Positions 1-8,934 of a stretch of 64,000 nt of DNA are shown one piece after another. Source of the DNA: Pseudoalteromonas sp. H71 (GTDB taxonomy: Bacteria; Pseudomonadota; Gammaproteobacteria; Enterobacterales; Alteromonadaceae); contig NZ_LODI01000045.1 of NCBI RefSeq assembly GCF_001468485.1, forward strand, positions 71,130 through 135,129, read 5' to 3'. The notes beneath the pieces are model-generated. The model was not told where the DNA came from, did not search any database, and saw only the letters and a program-made list of their open reading frames with translations. Positions within the stretch are counted from its first letter, which is position 1. Every line of letters begins with the position of its first letter. The translations under genes and the position numbers were made by a program.

Positions 1-1340
1 AACGGGTCATTTAGCATGTAAGTACCATCGTTAATGTATTGGCGAGCAATACTACGAAGGATGTAACCTGTACCTACGTTATGGCTTTCGTTGATTGTTT
101 TACGAACACCTGTTTCAACAGAAACGTCACCAATCATACCTTTAGCGCCAAAACCGATATCTTTAAGCTCTGTAGATAATCTGTTGTCACGGTTACCTAA
201 CGCAGCAAAACGATGCCAGAAATCTAGACCTTGCTGTTCCATTTCTAGAGAAGCATCGTAGATTGGGCTGTTAGGGTTAGTTGGGTTGTTAGGGCTATCT
301 GCACTGATAAATACTGTATCAGGTGATGCATCGTATGCTGTTGTATCCAAGCCTGGAGCATAGCGACCAAATGATTTAGTTTGTGCGATGTTGATGTCTG
401 TGTAAATACTCCAGTCATCGTTCACATCGTAAGTGGCTTTAACGAAAGCTGAGCGGTTTTTGATTGACGCTTCATCAGCAGATACTGCTGCGAAGTTAAA
501 ACCACAACGTGCGCCAATACGGTAAAAGTTCTCGTTACCTACGCCTTCACATGTAGCTTCTGGAGAGAAGAAATCAAAATTACTTGCTCTTTCACCATCT
601 GTAGTTGTGAATGTTGTGAAGTTATTTGAATAAACTGAACCACCTGGGCTGTACCATGGGAAGTCACGAGCGTAAACAATGTCACGACCACTCCAAGATG
701 CACCAGCAAGTACACGAGAGTTGTCTGAAGAAGCACCGAAAAGTACAGAACCATTTTCACGGTCGCCGCCTTCATGTTCAATGCGGCCAGAACCTAAAGT
801 AACTTCTGCACCATTAAAATCTTTACGTAAAATTACGTTAATTACACCACCGATAGCATCTGAACCGTAAAGTGCAGAAGCACCATCGGTAAGGATTTCA
901 ACACGCTCAACTGCGGCCATAGGGATTGAGTTCAAATCTTGGCTTGAACCAGTAAGAGTTGACTTAGGTAAACGACGACCATCAACTAAAACTAAAGAAC
1001 GATCAGAACCTAAACCACGTAAGCTTACTGTAGTAGCACCTTGAGCAGAGCTACCAGACTGCGGACGGAACGAACCCAGACTGTTAAATGTAGTGTTACG
1101 TAATAAATCAGCTACTGAAGTTTCACCGCTTAGCTCGATTGCAGTACGGTCGATAACTGTTACTGGTAAATCACCAGCCATGTCAACACGTTTGATACGT
1201 GAACCAGTTACTTCAATACGCTCAACTTTTTCTGCAGAATCTTCTTCTGCAGCAAAAGAACTTGCTGAAAATGCAGCTGTAGATGCTGCGCCAAAAGCGA
1301 TCGCTAAGCGAACTGCTTTTGAAACTTTGTTATTTAACAT
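1..1340 (-). CDS. TonB-dependent receptor, N-terminal part (runs off the window)
   Basis: The reading frame is open from an ATG at 1340 to the window edge, so about 446 residues are visible and the C-terminal barrel end is missing. It begins with a Sec signal peptide (residues about 1-30, ending AASTAAFSASSFAA), followed by a TonB-box-like segment (KVERIEVTGSRI) and a plug domain with the usual LRGLGSDRSLVLVDGRR and DGASALYGSDAIGGVINV motifs. Such receptors import large substrates across the outer membrane using TonB energy. The plug resembles the receptors of unknown, often peptide-like, substrate that are common in Alteromonadales; the substrate cannot be read from sequence. A Shine-Dalgarno-like GGGAG lies just upstream. 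Confidence 0.93.
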   Translation of the reverse strand, partial: MLNNKVSKAVRLAIAFGAASTAAFSASSFAAEEDSAEKVERIEVTGSRIKRVDMAGDLPVTVIDRTAIELSGETSVADLLRNTTFNSLGSFRPQSGSSAQGATTVSLRGLGSDRSLVLVDGRRLPKSTLTGSSQDLNSIPMAAVERVEILTDGASALYGSDAIGGVINVILRKDFNGAEVTLGSGRIEHEGGDRENGSVLFGASSDNSRVLAGASWSGRDIVYARDFPWYSPGGSVYSNNFTTFTTTDGERASNFDFFSPEATCEGVGNENFYRIGARCGFNFAAVSADEASIKNRSAFVKATYDVNDDWSIYTDINIAQTKSFGRYAPGLDTTAYDASPDTVFISADSPNNPTNPNSPIYDASLEMEQQGLDFWHRFAALGNRDNRLSTELKDIGFGAKGMIGDVSVETGVRKTINESHNVGTGYILRSIARQYINDGTYMLNDP

Positions 1341-1671
1341 TTGATTCTCCCAGGAATACATTTATTAATTATAATTTTTTCAGTCTAGCGGTACAAAACG
1401 TATCAAGTACCCCAATGACTGTGCCTTCAATGATAATACTAGTGAAAGAGCAAGGTCAACAAGGAATTAACGTTGCGTTAATAATTAATTACTAAAAATA
1501 GCTAAACGTTAATTCCACCAGAAAAAAATTAAATCTAACATACTGTTAAAAAACAAAAAAATATACAAATTAAATTAAATGCATTAACAGTATGTTGCTT
1601 TTTTTACTTCTAATTAAAATGTTAACTTTTGCTGGTTTTGTCGTTTAACGTAAATTTATTGAGCAAAAAGC
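1341..1671. promoter_or_regulatory. AT-rich intergenic region with two spaced perfect inverted repeats
   Basis: This 331-bp gap lies between the 3' end of polB and the start of the TonB receptor, so it should hold the receptor's promoter. It contains two separate perfect inverted repeats: GGAATTAACGTT at 1463-1474 with its complement at 1505-1516 (30-nt gap), and AACATACTGTTAA at 1537-1549 with its complement at 1584-1596 (34-nt gap). They could be paired operator half-sites or large hairpins. A small stem (TTGAGC/GCTCAA, 1659-1675) overlaps the polB stop codon and may be a weak terminator. I see no gene here. Confidence 0.5.
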
Positions 1672-4032
1672 TCAAAAATCAGGCAGCAAAAGTTGCCCCT
1701 GATTGTTATTTTTATCATCTATTGCTAAAGCATCAAATATTGCTGCCGATATCGGAACCAGCTGTCTCTGTTGATATAATGGGTAATTGAGTGTATTTTT
1801 TCCTGTACTTATCTCCGCGCTTTTAATTGCATAAACGTACTCTATAATTTGCCCGCGTCTAACTTCAAAGTCAGGATGCTCTGCCTTGTACTTTTTTACA
1901 GCTTGTACATGAGGCGGGATATTTTTTTCGTAATCGTTTAAATGTCGACCAAGGCGCTTTTTGTAAACAAGCTTTTGATCAAACTCTCCGCTATACAATC
2001 GTTTGGTATAATCTTTTACTATTTCGTCAAGTTGAGCAATTTCAAAGTGTGAATCAAATAAGGCTTCAAACAGCTCTTTTTGTAACTCTTGGGCAAATTC
2101 CGTCCAGTCGCTTCTAACAGTTTCCATTCCTTTGAAAACTATTTTAGATTCACCATCTATTGTTGTTTTACCGACGTAACGCTTTTTAGAACCCGTTTTT
2201 TTATCCCGAATAGTAGGCATAAAAAAGGGGCTGTAGTGGGTTTCGAATTCAATCTCTAAATAGCTTTTTAAATTAAAATGCGTTGCTATATATTGATCCC
2301 ATTTATGGTTAATATGAGCCATTAATTCATTACCAATTTTATGGCAACACATTGCAGTTAAATTGTCGTCCACTTTTACAAAAATAGAATCCGTATCACC
2401 ATAAATAACGCTGTACCCAAGCTTTTCCATCCATTTACGCGTAGTTTGCATAATTTCATGGCCACGCAATGTAATAGAGCTTGATAATCTAGGATCATAA
2501 AATCGACACCCCTTCGACCCAAGCACACCATATAAGCTGTTCATAATAATTTTAATTGCTTGCGATAACATTGGTTGGTTGGTGTCTTTGGCGTTTTGAC
2601 GGGTTTTAGTTAGGTATTCAATTAGCTTTGGTAAATGATGCTCACTACGAGAAAACACTGCATTATTAAAGCCTTGTATTGCATCATTAGGAGCATTTAA
2701 CCCTTTTATTAATCCTAGAGGGTCAATACAAAAAGTGCGCATAATAGAGGGGTATAAACTTTTAAAATCTAAAACCAGAATATTTTTATAAAGCCCAGGC
2801 AATGAGTCCATCACGTAGCCACCTGGGCTGTCAAAAGATAAGCCATGGTCGCCTAAATTAGGGGCTACATAACCACTGCGGTGCAGCAAGGGTAAATACA
2901 AATTAGTAAAAGCAGCTACAGAGCCACCCATTCGTTCAAGCTCTAGACCTGTTAGCTGTGTGCGAACAATAGCAAATTCATATAAGTTTAATTTAGTAAA
3001 AATACGATTAACTAAAATACAGTCTTGGCGGTTGTAAGCCGCTAGAGTTAGTTTATCCTCATTAAATTGACGAATAATTTCGCCTAACCGGTTGTCTGAT
3101 TGAATTAGTTTGGCTTCACCTAATACTTTTTCGGCAATGTTCCCTAAAGAGTAATTATCAAAGTGGTAAGTCGCATTTTTTAAAGTGTCAATTCCATCAA
3201 CAACACATCTTCCTGGCAACGTAAGGCGTGTATAGTGCCCCGTATTGATATTAATTGGTTGGCTATCTCTGCCCAATTTAAGGGAAATTCCAAGCGCTTC
3301 AGCACGGGCATTAAGTACTGTAAAATCAAACTCTATAACATTCCACCCAATAATAATGTCGGGATCATTATTACTTAAATAAATATGTAACTTTGTAAGT
3401 AACTCAAGCTCATCTAAACACCAGTCAATGTTGATTTGTTCACTATGATTGTTTGGTTCGCCAATCATTAAAACGCAATCAAGTCCATTCCCAACAAGAC
3501 CAATTGAAAACAGCACGCCTTCCCCATCACATTCAATATCTAATGACAGCGACTTAAGCTTGGGCGTGTAATCTGTATTTGCTTTCAACTTTGCGTTTTG
3601 TATAAGTAAAAAGCCGTTTTTTTGACTAACATCTCCAGTAACCCAAACACCACCTCTAATAAAGCGCTCCATTAAAAAGCGATCGCTGTGGCGAATATCA
3701 CCCTCGTAAATAGTTATGGTGTTTTCAAATAATGTTCGTGCCTTATAAAGACTGCTGGTATTGTTAAAATAGCAGGCAACACAGGCTTTGCCGCTAAAGT
3801 GACTCATTTCAACTGTTTTAAAATTAACACTTATACGTGCTTTATCTAATAACTGCTGGGCATGTTGCTGTTGTTCTTGTGAAATAAAAAACACAGCTTG
3901 CTGATTTTCAATAACAACTTTAATTGGGCCGTGATCGGATGCAAGCCAATAGCATAGTGTGATCCCCTCACTATGTTTAGACGAATATTGTTGCCTTGAT
4001 AAAATAAAGCCCTGATAGATTGCTTGTGTCAA
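1672..4032 (-). CDS. polB: DNA polymerase II (family B)
   Basis: This is a family B DNA polymerase for SOS-associated repair and replication restart. The exonuclease motif I (SLDIECDGEG), polymerase motif A (DFKSLYPSIMRTF) and motif C (YGDTDSIF) are all present, as is the KKRYVG motif. From a TTG at 4032 the product is 786 residues, close to the 783 of the E. coli enzyme, and the start aligns with it (TQAIYQGFIL versus AQAGFIL). An ATG at 4089 would add 19 residues, but that extension is encoded across a TATAAT -10 element and a LexA-like box, so I reject it. GGGA lies 7 nt before the TTG. It is divergent from dinG. Confidence 0.93.
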   Translation of the reverse strand: MTQAIYQGFILSRQQYSSKHSEGITLCYWLASDHGPIKVVIENQQAVFFISQEQQQHAQQLLDKARISVNFKTVEMSHFSGKACVACYFNNTSSLYKARTLFENTITIYEGDIRHSDRFLMERFIRGGVWVTGDVSQKNGFLLIQNAKLKANTDYTPKLKSLSLDIECDGEGVLFSIGLVGNGLDCVLMIGEPNNHSEQINIDWCLDELELLTKLHIYLSNNDPDIIIGWNVIEFDFTVLNARAEALGISLKLGRDSQPININTGHYTRLTLPGRCVVDGIDTLKNATYHFDNYSLGNIAEKVLGEAKLIQSDNRLGEIIRQFNEDKLTLAAYNRQDCILVNRIFTKLNLYEFAIVRTQLTGLELERMGGSVAAFTNLYLPLLHRSGYVAPNLGDHGLSFDSPGGYVMDSLPGLYKNILVLDFKSLYPSIMRTFCIDPLGLIKGLNAPNDAIQGFNNAVFSRSEHHLPKLIEYLTKTRQNAKDTNQPMLSQAIKIIMNSLYGVLGSKGCRFYDPRLSSSITLRGHEIMQTTRKWMEKLGYSVIYGDTDSIFVKVDDNLTAMCCHKIGNELMAHINHKWDQYIATHFNLKSYLEIEFETHYSPFFMPTIRDKKTGSKKRYVGKTTIDGESKIVFKGMETVRSDWTEFAQELQKELFEALFDSHFEIAQLDEIVKDYTKRLYSGEFDQKLVYKKRLGRHLNDYEKNIPPHVQAVKKYKAEHPDFEVRRGQIIEYVYAIKSAEISTGKNTLNYPLYQQRQLVPISAAIFDALAIDDKNNNQGQLLLPDF

Positions 4033-4057
4033 TGCACGATCCCACTTAATATACACA

Positions 4058-4073
4058 CTGTAATTATATACAT
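4058..4073. promoter_or_regulatory. LexA (SOS) box between polB and dinG
   Basis: The 16-bp core CTGTAATTATATACAT matches the gammaproteobacterial LexA consensus CTGT-N8-ACAG with one mismatch in the last base. On the minus strand it contains TATAAT (4063-4068), a good -10 for polB, and on the plus strand TATACA (4067-4072), a possible -10 for dinG, whose ATG lies 20 nt downstream. Both genes are known SOS genes in E. coli, so one shared operator in a divergent promoter region is a simple reading. Confidence 0.82.
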
Positions 4074-4092
4074 ACTTTAGGCAAATCATTCC

Positions 4093-6168
4093 ATGCTTTC
4101 TGACTCTCTAAAAAAAACTATTAGGCAAGTGCATCAGCATGTGGCTAAAAACCTGAATGATTATAGGCCGCGCAGCAGTCAAAATTACCTTGTTGCAGAA
4201 ATTGCAAAAACATTAGCTGGTGAGTATCACAAAAAACAACGAATTTGCGTCATAGAAGCTGGCACAGGTACCGGTAAATCACTTGCTTATTGTTTGGGAG
4301 CCTTGCCTTTAGCATTGGCACAAAAAAAGAAGCTAGTAATTTCTACGGCTACAGTGGCATTGCAAGAGCAATTAATTGCAAAAGAACTGCCTTTTTTTAA
4401 AACACATTCTGGGCTCGACTTTAAGTTTGATTTAGTTAAAGGACGCCACCGCTATATTTGCGCCCATAAACTACATAATGCTGTTAATGGTGATAGCCAA
4501 ACTCAAATGGACTTTATGCCAACGCTTACCTCTCCATTGAGTGATATGGAAAGCAAATGCTTGCAAGAGCTATACGATGCTTACGTAAATAAAAAATGGC
4601 AAGGCGATAGAGATAGCTGGGCAGATACAATTCCCGACAGAGTTTGGAATTTAATTGCTTGCGACAAGCATGCTTGCCAACGTCAAATGAAAGCGCATTT
4701 GACTTGCCCATTTCAATTAGCTCGCCAACAACTTATGCAAATGGATGTGTTGGTCATTAATCACTCTTTGCTACTGGCTGATTTAGATTTAGGCGGTGGT
4801 AAAATTTTACCCGAACCAGACAACACTATTTATGTAATTGATGAAGCACACCATTTAGCCCATATAACACGCGACTTTTCGTCTGCTGCAGCAACCATTA
4901 AAGGCACAATAGAATGGCTCGATAAGCTCACTAAATTCAGCGGAAAAATGGCAAAAACACTAGTAGGACAAAGAGCCATAGGTCAAAACTTTAAGCTTTG
5001 CGATAGTATAAACGATGCAAATAAAGATCTAAAAGTAGTGAGAGATATTCTTGATAATGCTGACTTTGAATATTCAAAAGACGACACATACCGTTTTGAA
5101 CATGGTGAAATCCCCAAGTCGCTTCACAGCAAAGCAAAAGATATAAGCGAAGCCACACAAGATGCACTACGTTGTTTAAATAAAATGCACGACACCCTTA
5201 CACAAGATGTGAGCGACGGCGACATAAAACCTTATGTTGCCGATCCTATTCTTGCTGAAAGCGGTCACTACATTAATCGCTTAGAGCAACTAAATAAATT
5301 ATGGTTTAGTTATGCCAACAAAGGAGAAGGCATACCCCACGCACGTTGGATAAAACGCCTTGAATACAAAAGTCATCATGACCACCTTTTAAGCGACTGC
5401 CCCATTGAAGTAGGCTACTACCTAAAAGACAAACTTTGGAACGAGTGCGCCGGCGCTGTTTTATGTTCTGCCACATTAAGTGCACTTGGCTCGTTTGACC
5501 ATTTTGCTTATGAAAGTGGTTTAGCAAAAGAGGAAGGCGTTAAATTTATAAAGGTTCCCTCGCCCTTTGATTACCCAAAACAGGCAACATTACGCATTCC
5601 TGTGTCTAAAGTTGAACCTACCGATAAAGACTTTAGCAATCACTTAGCAACCACTTTGCCAGAGTATTTAAGCACTAAAAAGGCAAACTTAGTCTTGTTT
5701 GCCTCGTACTGGCAAATGGACCATGTAGCAAAGTTTCTTAGAACAAAAGGTTTTAACTTATTAGTACAAGGTGAGATGTCGAGAGAAGCACTGCTTAAAA
5801 AACACAGCCAAAATATTGATAGCGGTAAAGGTAGTATTTTATTTGGTACGCAAAGTCTTTCAGAAGGTCTTGATTTACCTGGTAAATATTTAGAGAACCT
5901 CATTATCACAAAAATCCCTTTTGCTGTGCCTACCTCTCCAATAGAAGAAGCGCAAGCAGAATTTGTGCAAAGCAAAGGCGGTAATCCGTTTTTAACAATT
6001 ACAGTCCCAGATGCTGCTAAGAAATTGGTACAAAGCTGTGGTAGACTGCTGCGAAAAGAGAGTGACGAAGGCTGTATTACTATTCTTGATAGGCGTTTAG
6101 TAACCAAACGCTACGGTAAAGCCATGCTCGACACCCTACCACCATTTAAAAGACAAATAGACTATTAA
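4093..6168 (+). CDS. dinG: ATP-dependent DNA helicase DinG
   Basis: This 691-residue XPD-like superfamily 2 helicase resolves R-loops and structured DNA during repair. Walker A is EAGTGTGKS at about residues 55-63. Four cysteines in YICAHKL, ACDKHACQ and TCPFQ fit the DinG iron-sulfur cluster. The DEAH box is VIDEAHHLAH, and the C-terminal helicase motifs include GTQSLSEGLDLPG and QSCGRLLR. Length is near that of E. coli DinG (716) and the cysteine spacing favours DinG over YoaA. The ATG at 4093 has an AGG 11 nt upstream. The gene lies behind the LexA-like box and its stop overlaps the next start (TAATG). Confidence 0.94.
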   Translation: MLSDSLKKTIRQVHQHVAKNLNDYRPRSSQNYLVAEIAKTLAGEYHKKQRICVIEAGTGTGKSLAYCLGALPLALAQKKKLVISTATVALQEQLIAKELPFFKTHSGLDFKFDLVKGRHRYICAHKLHNAVNGDSQTQMDFMPTLTSPLSDMESKCLQELYDAYVNKKWQGDRDSWADTIPDRVWNLIACDKHACQRQMKAHLTCPFQLARQQLMQMDVLVINHSLLLADLDLGGGKILPEPDNTIYVIDEAHHLAHITRDFSSAAATIKGTIEWLDKLTKFSGKMAKTLVGQRAIGQNFKLCDSINDANKDLKVVRDILDNADFEYSKDDTYRFEHGEIPKSLHSKAKDISEATQDALRCLNKMHDTLTQDVSDGDIKPYVADPILAESGHYINRLEQLNKLWFSYANKGEGIPHARWIKRLEYKSHHDHLLSDCPIEVGYYLKDKLWNECAGAVLCSATLSALGSFDHFAYESGLAKEEGVKFIKVPSPFDYPKQATLRIPVSKVEPTDKDFSNHLATTLPEYLSTKKANLVLFASYWQMDHVAKFLRTKGFNLLVQGEMSREALLKKHSQNIDSGKGSILFGTQSLSEGLDLPGKYLENLIITKIPFAVPTSPIEEAQAEFVQSKGGNPFLTITVPDAAKKLVQSCGRLLRKESDEGCITILDRRLVTKRYGKAMLDTLPPFKRQIDY

Positions 6169-6944
6169 TGTTTGAACTCGCACTCGACCCGACAACTTGG
6201 GCAATTTTATGTGCTGTTGCATTGGCAGCAGGCTTTATAGATGCAATAGCCGGTGGCGGTGGCATGTTAACCGTGCCCGCATTACTTACGGCCGGTTTAC
6301 CACCGCACCTAACATTAGGTACTAATAAACTCGCTGCGAGCTTTGGTTCGTTAACAGCAAGTTTTACCTATTACAAAAAAAACCTTTTTAGCCCCAAGTT
6401 TTGGTTGGCATCAATTATTGCAACCGCAATAGGCGCGCTATTAGGTACGGTTATTGTTGATTATTTAAGCATCGACTTTTTAAATAAGTTGCTACCAATT
6501 ATAATTATTGTTGTTGCCTGCTACAGCTTATTTGGAAATTTGAGCACCACACAAGGTGATGAGTTACCAAAACTCAACAATGCAATGAAAGTAAAGCAGT
6601 GGGTCCAAGGCCTAGCACTCGGTTTTTTTGATGGATTAGCAGGCCCAGGCACCGGCACATTTTGGACCGCGTCTAACGGCATGCTTTATAAAATGAACTT
6701 GCTTCTTAATTGCGGTTTAGCCCGCTCTATGAACTTTGTGTCTAACTTTATTTCTCTTATAACCTTTGTAGCTTTAGGGCATGTAAACTTTTTGCTTGGT
6801 ATAACAATGGGCTTTTTTATTATGTTAGGAGCCTGGTTTGGTGCGCACTCTGCAATTAGGTTTGGTAGTAAATTTATACGCCCTGTTTTTAATACCATGG
6901 TTATACTTTTAGCATTAAAACTCATTTATGAGGCTTACTTTTAA
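6168..6944 (+). CDS. TSUP (TauE/SafE) family membrane permease
   Basis: This 258-residue protein has about eight hydrophobic segments and the TSUP hallmark near its N terminus (GFIDAIAGGGGMLTVPALL, residues about 22-40), with the repeat counterpart GFFDGLAGPGTGTFW in the second half. TSUP proteins such as E. coli YfcA export or import sulfur-containing organic anions, but the substrate is unknown here. The start codon shares one base with the dinG stop codon, so translation is probably coupled. It is followed by priC after one nucleotide. Confidence 0.88.
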   Translation: MFELALDPTTWAILCAVALAAGFIDAIAGGGGMLTVPALLTAGLPPHLTLGTNKLAASFGSLTASFTYYKKNLFSPKFWLASIIATAIGALLGTVIVDYLSIDFLNKLLPIIIIVVACYSLFGNLSTTQGDELPKLNNAMKVKQWVQGLALGFFDGLAGPGTGTFWTASNGMLYKMNLLLNCGLARSMNFVSNFISLITFVALGHVNFLLGITMGFFIMLGAWFGAHSAIRFGSKFIRPVFNTMVILLALKLIYEAYF

Positions 6945-6945
6945 C

Positions 6946-7554
6946 ATGCAAGTAAATGCATTAGACAAGCTACGACAACAAGTGACTTCGCTTAAGCAAC
7001 AAGCTGAGCAATTTGATAGAGCTAAATTATTTGCTAAAAATCGCTATATGCAAGCACAGCCTAGCCTATTTGACCGCGCTGTATTTCAAACTAAAAGTAT
7101 GAGCTTAGTTGATTACGTTAACGAAATAGAAGAAGAAGTAGCAAGCTTACCACCAAGCGATCACCGCCATGCATACACCTATGCGTTAGAGCGTATTTCA
7201 TCGCAGGTTCAGGCCGTGTTCAATGTTATTAAATCAACGCCAATTTGGGAAAAAGAAAATAAAAGTCGGTTTAAACCTCGCCCAAAACAAGCTGTTTATA
7301 AGCAAGCTGTAAAAAAAGTGATGCAGTCTTCCCACGAGCTTTACGATGAGTTAAAACAAAACCATGAATTTGAACGCCGCTTAATGCTGATGATAGAAGA
7401 GCGAAAAATGCAAATGGAAAAAGCATCGCCAGCAAAAGCCCAAAAGCTTAACCTTGAAATTTTAAGTACTCACGCACGCTTGGGTCGATGCCGAAAAGCC
7501 ATTTCAGCCACCGAAGACAAAATACAACAAGTGGAAAAACAACAACTCCGTTAG
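6946..7554 (+). CDS. priC: Primosomal replication protein N'' (PriC)
   Basis: This is a PriC-family protein (202 residues from this ATG) that helps reload DnaB helicase at stalled forks. Recognisable blocks are SLFDRAVFQTKS, FERRLMLMIEER and ARLGRCRKAI, in the same order as in E. coli PriC; the protein is basic and mostly helical. The frame is open from an ATG at 6928 inside the upstream gene, but the ATG at 6946, one base after the TSUP stop, matches the family N terminus better. In E. coli priC is followed by ybaM; here the ybaM homologue lies two genes further on. Confidence 0.87.
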   Translation: MQVNALDKLRQQVTSLKQQAEQFDRAKLFAKNRYMQAQPSLFDRAVFQTKSMSLVDYVNEIEEEVASLPPSDHRHAYTYALERISSQVQAVFNVIKSTPIWEKENKSRFKPRPKQAVYKQAVKKVMQSSHELYDELKQNHEFERRLMLMIEERKMQMEKASPAKAQKLNLEILSTHARLGRCRKAISATEDKIQQVEKQQLR

Positions 7555-7563
7555 GGCTTTTTC

Positions 7564-8463
7564 ATGCAGTTATATTACCACCCTCTTTATTCAAATTTAC
7601 CTTTACCCGAAAAGCACCGCTTTCCAATTCAAAAATATCAGCGACTTAAAACCGAAATAGAGCACTTAGGCTTTTTGCCAACCGCATTCATGCAGCCCAC
7701 CAAGGCAAGCCTCTCGCAATTGGCCTTATGCCACAGTACGCAATATATAAATAATTTTTTAACCGGTAACTTATCTGATAAAGCGATTAAAAAGATGGGT
7801 TTCCCTTATTCGGCTCAACTAGTTGAGCGTACATTACTGTCTGTCGGTGGAAGTATTCAAGCAGCAGCGGAGGCTTTAAAAAGCGGACTAACCTGTAATT
7901 TAAGTGGTGGTTACCATCATGCCTATGGTGACTACGGCAGTGGCTTTTGTATATTTAACGATTTAGCCATAGCAGCCGCGCACCTATTAAACACCCATAA
8001 AGCCAAAACGGTGCTAATTTTTGATTGCGATGTGCACCAAGGCGATGGAACAGCACACATTATTAACCAGCAAAGCCATAAAAACATTATTACTTGCTCA
8101 ATTCATTGCGAGCAAAATTTTCCCCGTTTAAAACAGCAATCTGATTACGACTTTTCTCTACCCGCTAAATCTGGCGACGATGAGTATCTCGACACATTAC
8201 AACACGCGCTCGCGCTGTGTGTAAGCATTCATCAACCAGACATTATTTTATACAACGCGGGGGCAGATATTTATACGAAGGACGAGTTAGGTTTATTAAA
8301 TGTATCTATAACAGGCGTTTATGAACGAGATTACTTTGTACTTAATTTTTGTAAGCAACATAACATTCCGCTTATGTGTGCTTTAGGCGGCGGTTATCAG
8401 CGTAATTTAGACAGCTTAATCAACGTCCACAAACAACTATTTAAAGCGGCTATCGATTTATAA
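7564..8463 (+). CDS. Histone deacetylase superfamily protein (class IV/HDAC11-like)
   Basis: This 299-residue arginase/deacetylase-fold enzyme has the tandem histidines H118-H119 (GGYHHAYGD), zinc ligands D156 and H158 (CDVHQGDGT) and a third Asp at about 235 (NAGADIY). All catalytic positions are intact, so it should be an active zinc-dependent deacetylase. Bacterial members may act on acetylated polyamines, small metabolites or lysines; the substrate cannot be told from sequence. The start at 7564 is 9 nt after priC, which suggests it is part of the same transcript. Confidence 0.9.
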   Translation: MQLYYHPLYSNLPLPEKHRFPIQKYQRLKTEIEHLGFLPTAFMQPTKASLSQLALCHSTQYINNFLTGNLSDKAIKKMGFPYSAQLVERTLLSVGGSIQAAAEALKSGLTCNLSGGYHHAYGDYGSGFCIFNDLAIAAAHLLNTHKAKTVLIFDCDVHQGDGTAHIINQQSHKNIITCSIHCEQNFPRLKQQSDYDFSLPAKSGDDEYLDTLQHALALCVSIHQPDIILYNAGADIYTKDELGLLNVSITGVYERDYFVLNFCKQHNIPLMCALGGGYQRNLDSLINVHKQLFKAAIDL

Positions 8464-8514
8464 CAATCCTTAGTATAGACTTATCTAAATGGAACATAAC
8501 AAAGCGGTAGGAAC

Positions 8515-8796
8515 ATGCGATTACACGACGATATACATAACTATTACGAAAAGATTGTTGTTGAAGAAATCATAAAACGAAAACTCGACGAAAAATATGA
8601 TGACGACGTTATGGCTGACTTTTGCTGTACTGTATTAAACCAACTTCCACCTCGCTACATTCGTTACGACGTTGATATGGCGTTTTATTTACCACAAGCT
8701 GAGCGCATACATATGGAAGAACGTGTGCAAACAGCTATTGATGTGGCTATTAGTCAAATATCTAAAAAGAAAAATTTAAATGACCAAGCCTCTTGA
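8515..8796 (+). CDS. ComFB-like small protein
   Basis: This 93-residue protein resembles the late-competence ComFB family: the N terminus HDDIHNYYEKIVVEEI and the central FCCTVLNQLPPRYIRYDVDMAFYLP block, with the typical LNxLPPRY motif. Family members elsewhere have been linked to cyclic-dinucleotide binding, but that is not shown for this protein. The metal-binding-type cysteines of some homologues are reduced to one CC pair. It starts 51 nt after the deacetylase gene and overlaps the following 50-codon gene by 17 nt. Confidence 0.72.
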   Translation: MRLHDDIHNYYEKIVVEEIIKRKLDEKYDDDVMADFCCTVLNQLPPRYIRYDVDMAFYLPQAERIHMEERVQTAIDVAISQISKKKNLNDQAS

Positions 8797-8932
8797 GGAA
8801 GCCCCAACGCATATTAAACTTGCTGTTGATTTAATTATGATATTAGAGCAGCACGATGTAGAGCCCGAAGAAGTATTAAAAGCGCTCGATATAGTAAAAA
8901 GTGACTTTGAAAAGAAGCTAGTTAACAACTAG
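8780..8932 (+). CDS. ybaM: YbaM-like DUF2496 small protein
   Basis: A 50-codon gene starts at an ATG at 8780, overlapping the ComFB-like gene in another frame, and ends at TAG 8930-8932. The product begins MTKPLEEAPTHIKLAVDLIM and ends with ALDIVKSDFEKKL, matching the short DUF2496/YbaM family by pattern (EAPxHxKLAVDLIxxLE, then LxALDIVxxDFxKK). In E. coli ybaM lies directly downstream of priC, so the neighbourhood supports the call. Its function is unknown. Confidence 0.82.
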   Translation: MTKPLEEAPTHIKLAVDLIMILEQHDVEPEEVLKALDIVKSDFEKKLVNN

Positions 8933-8934
8933 CT

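Noticed and set aside
4033-4089. N-terminal extension of polB from ATG 4089
   Set aside because: It lies over a -10 element and a LexA-like box, and has no counterpart in the E. coli enzyme.
5640-6107. 155-codon minus-strand ORF inside dinG
   Set aside because: Antisense shadow of conserved helicase sequence.
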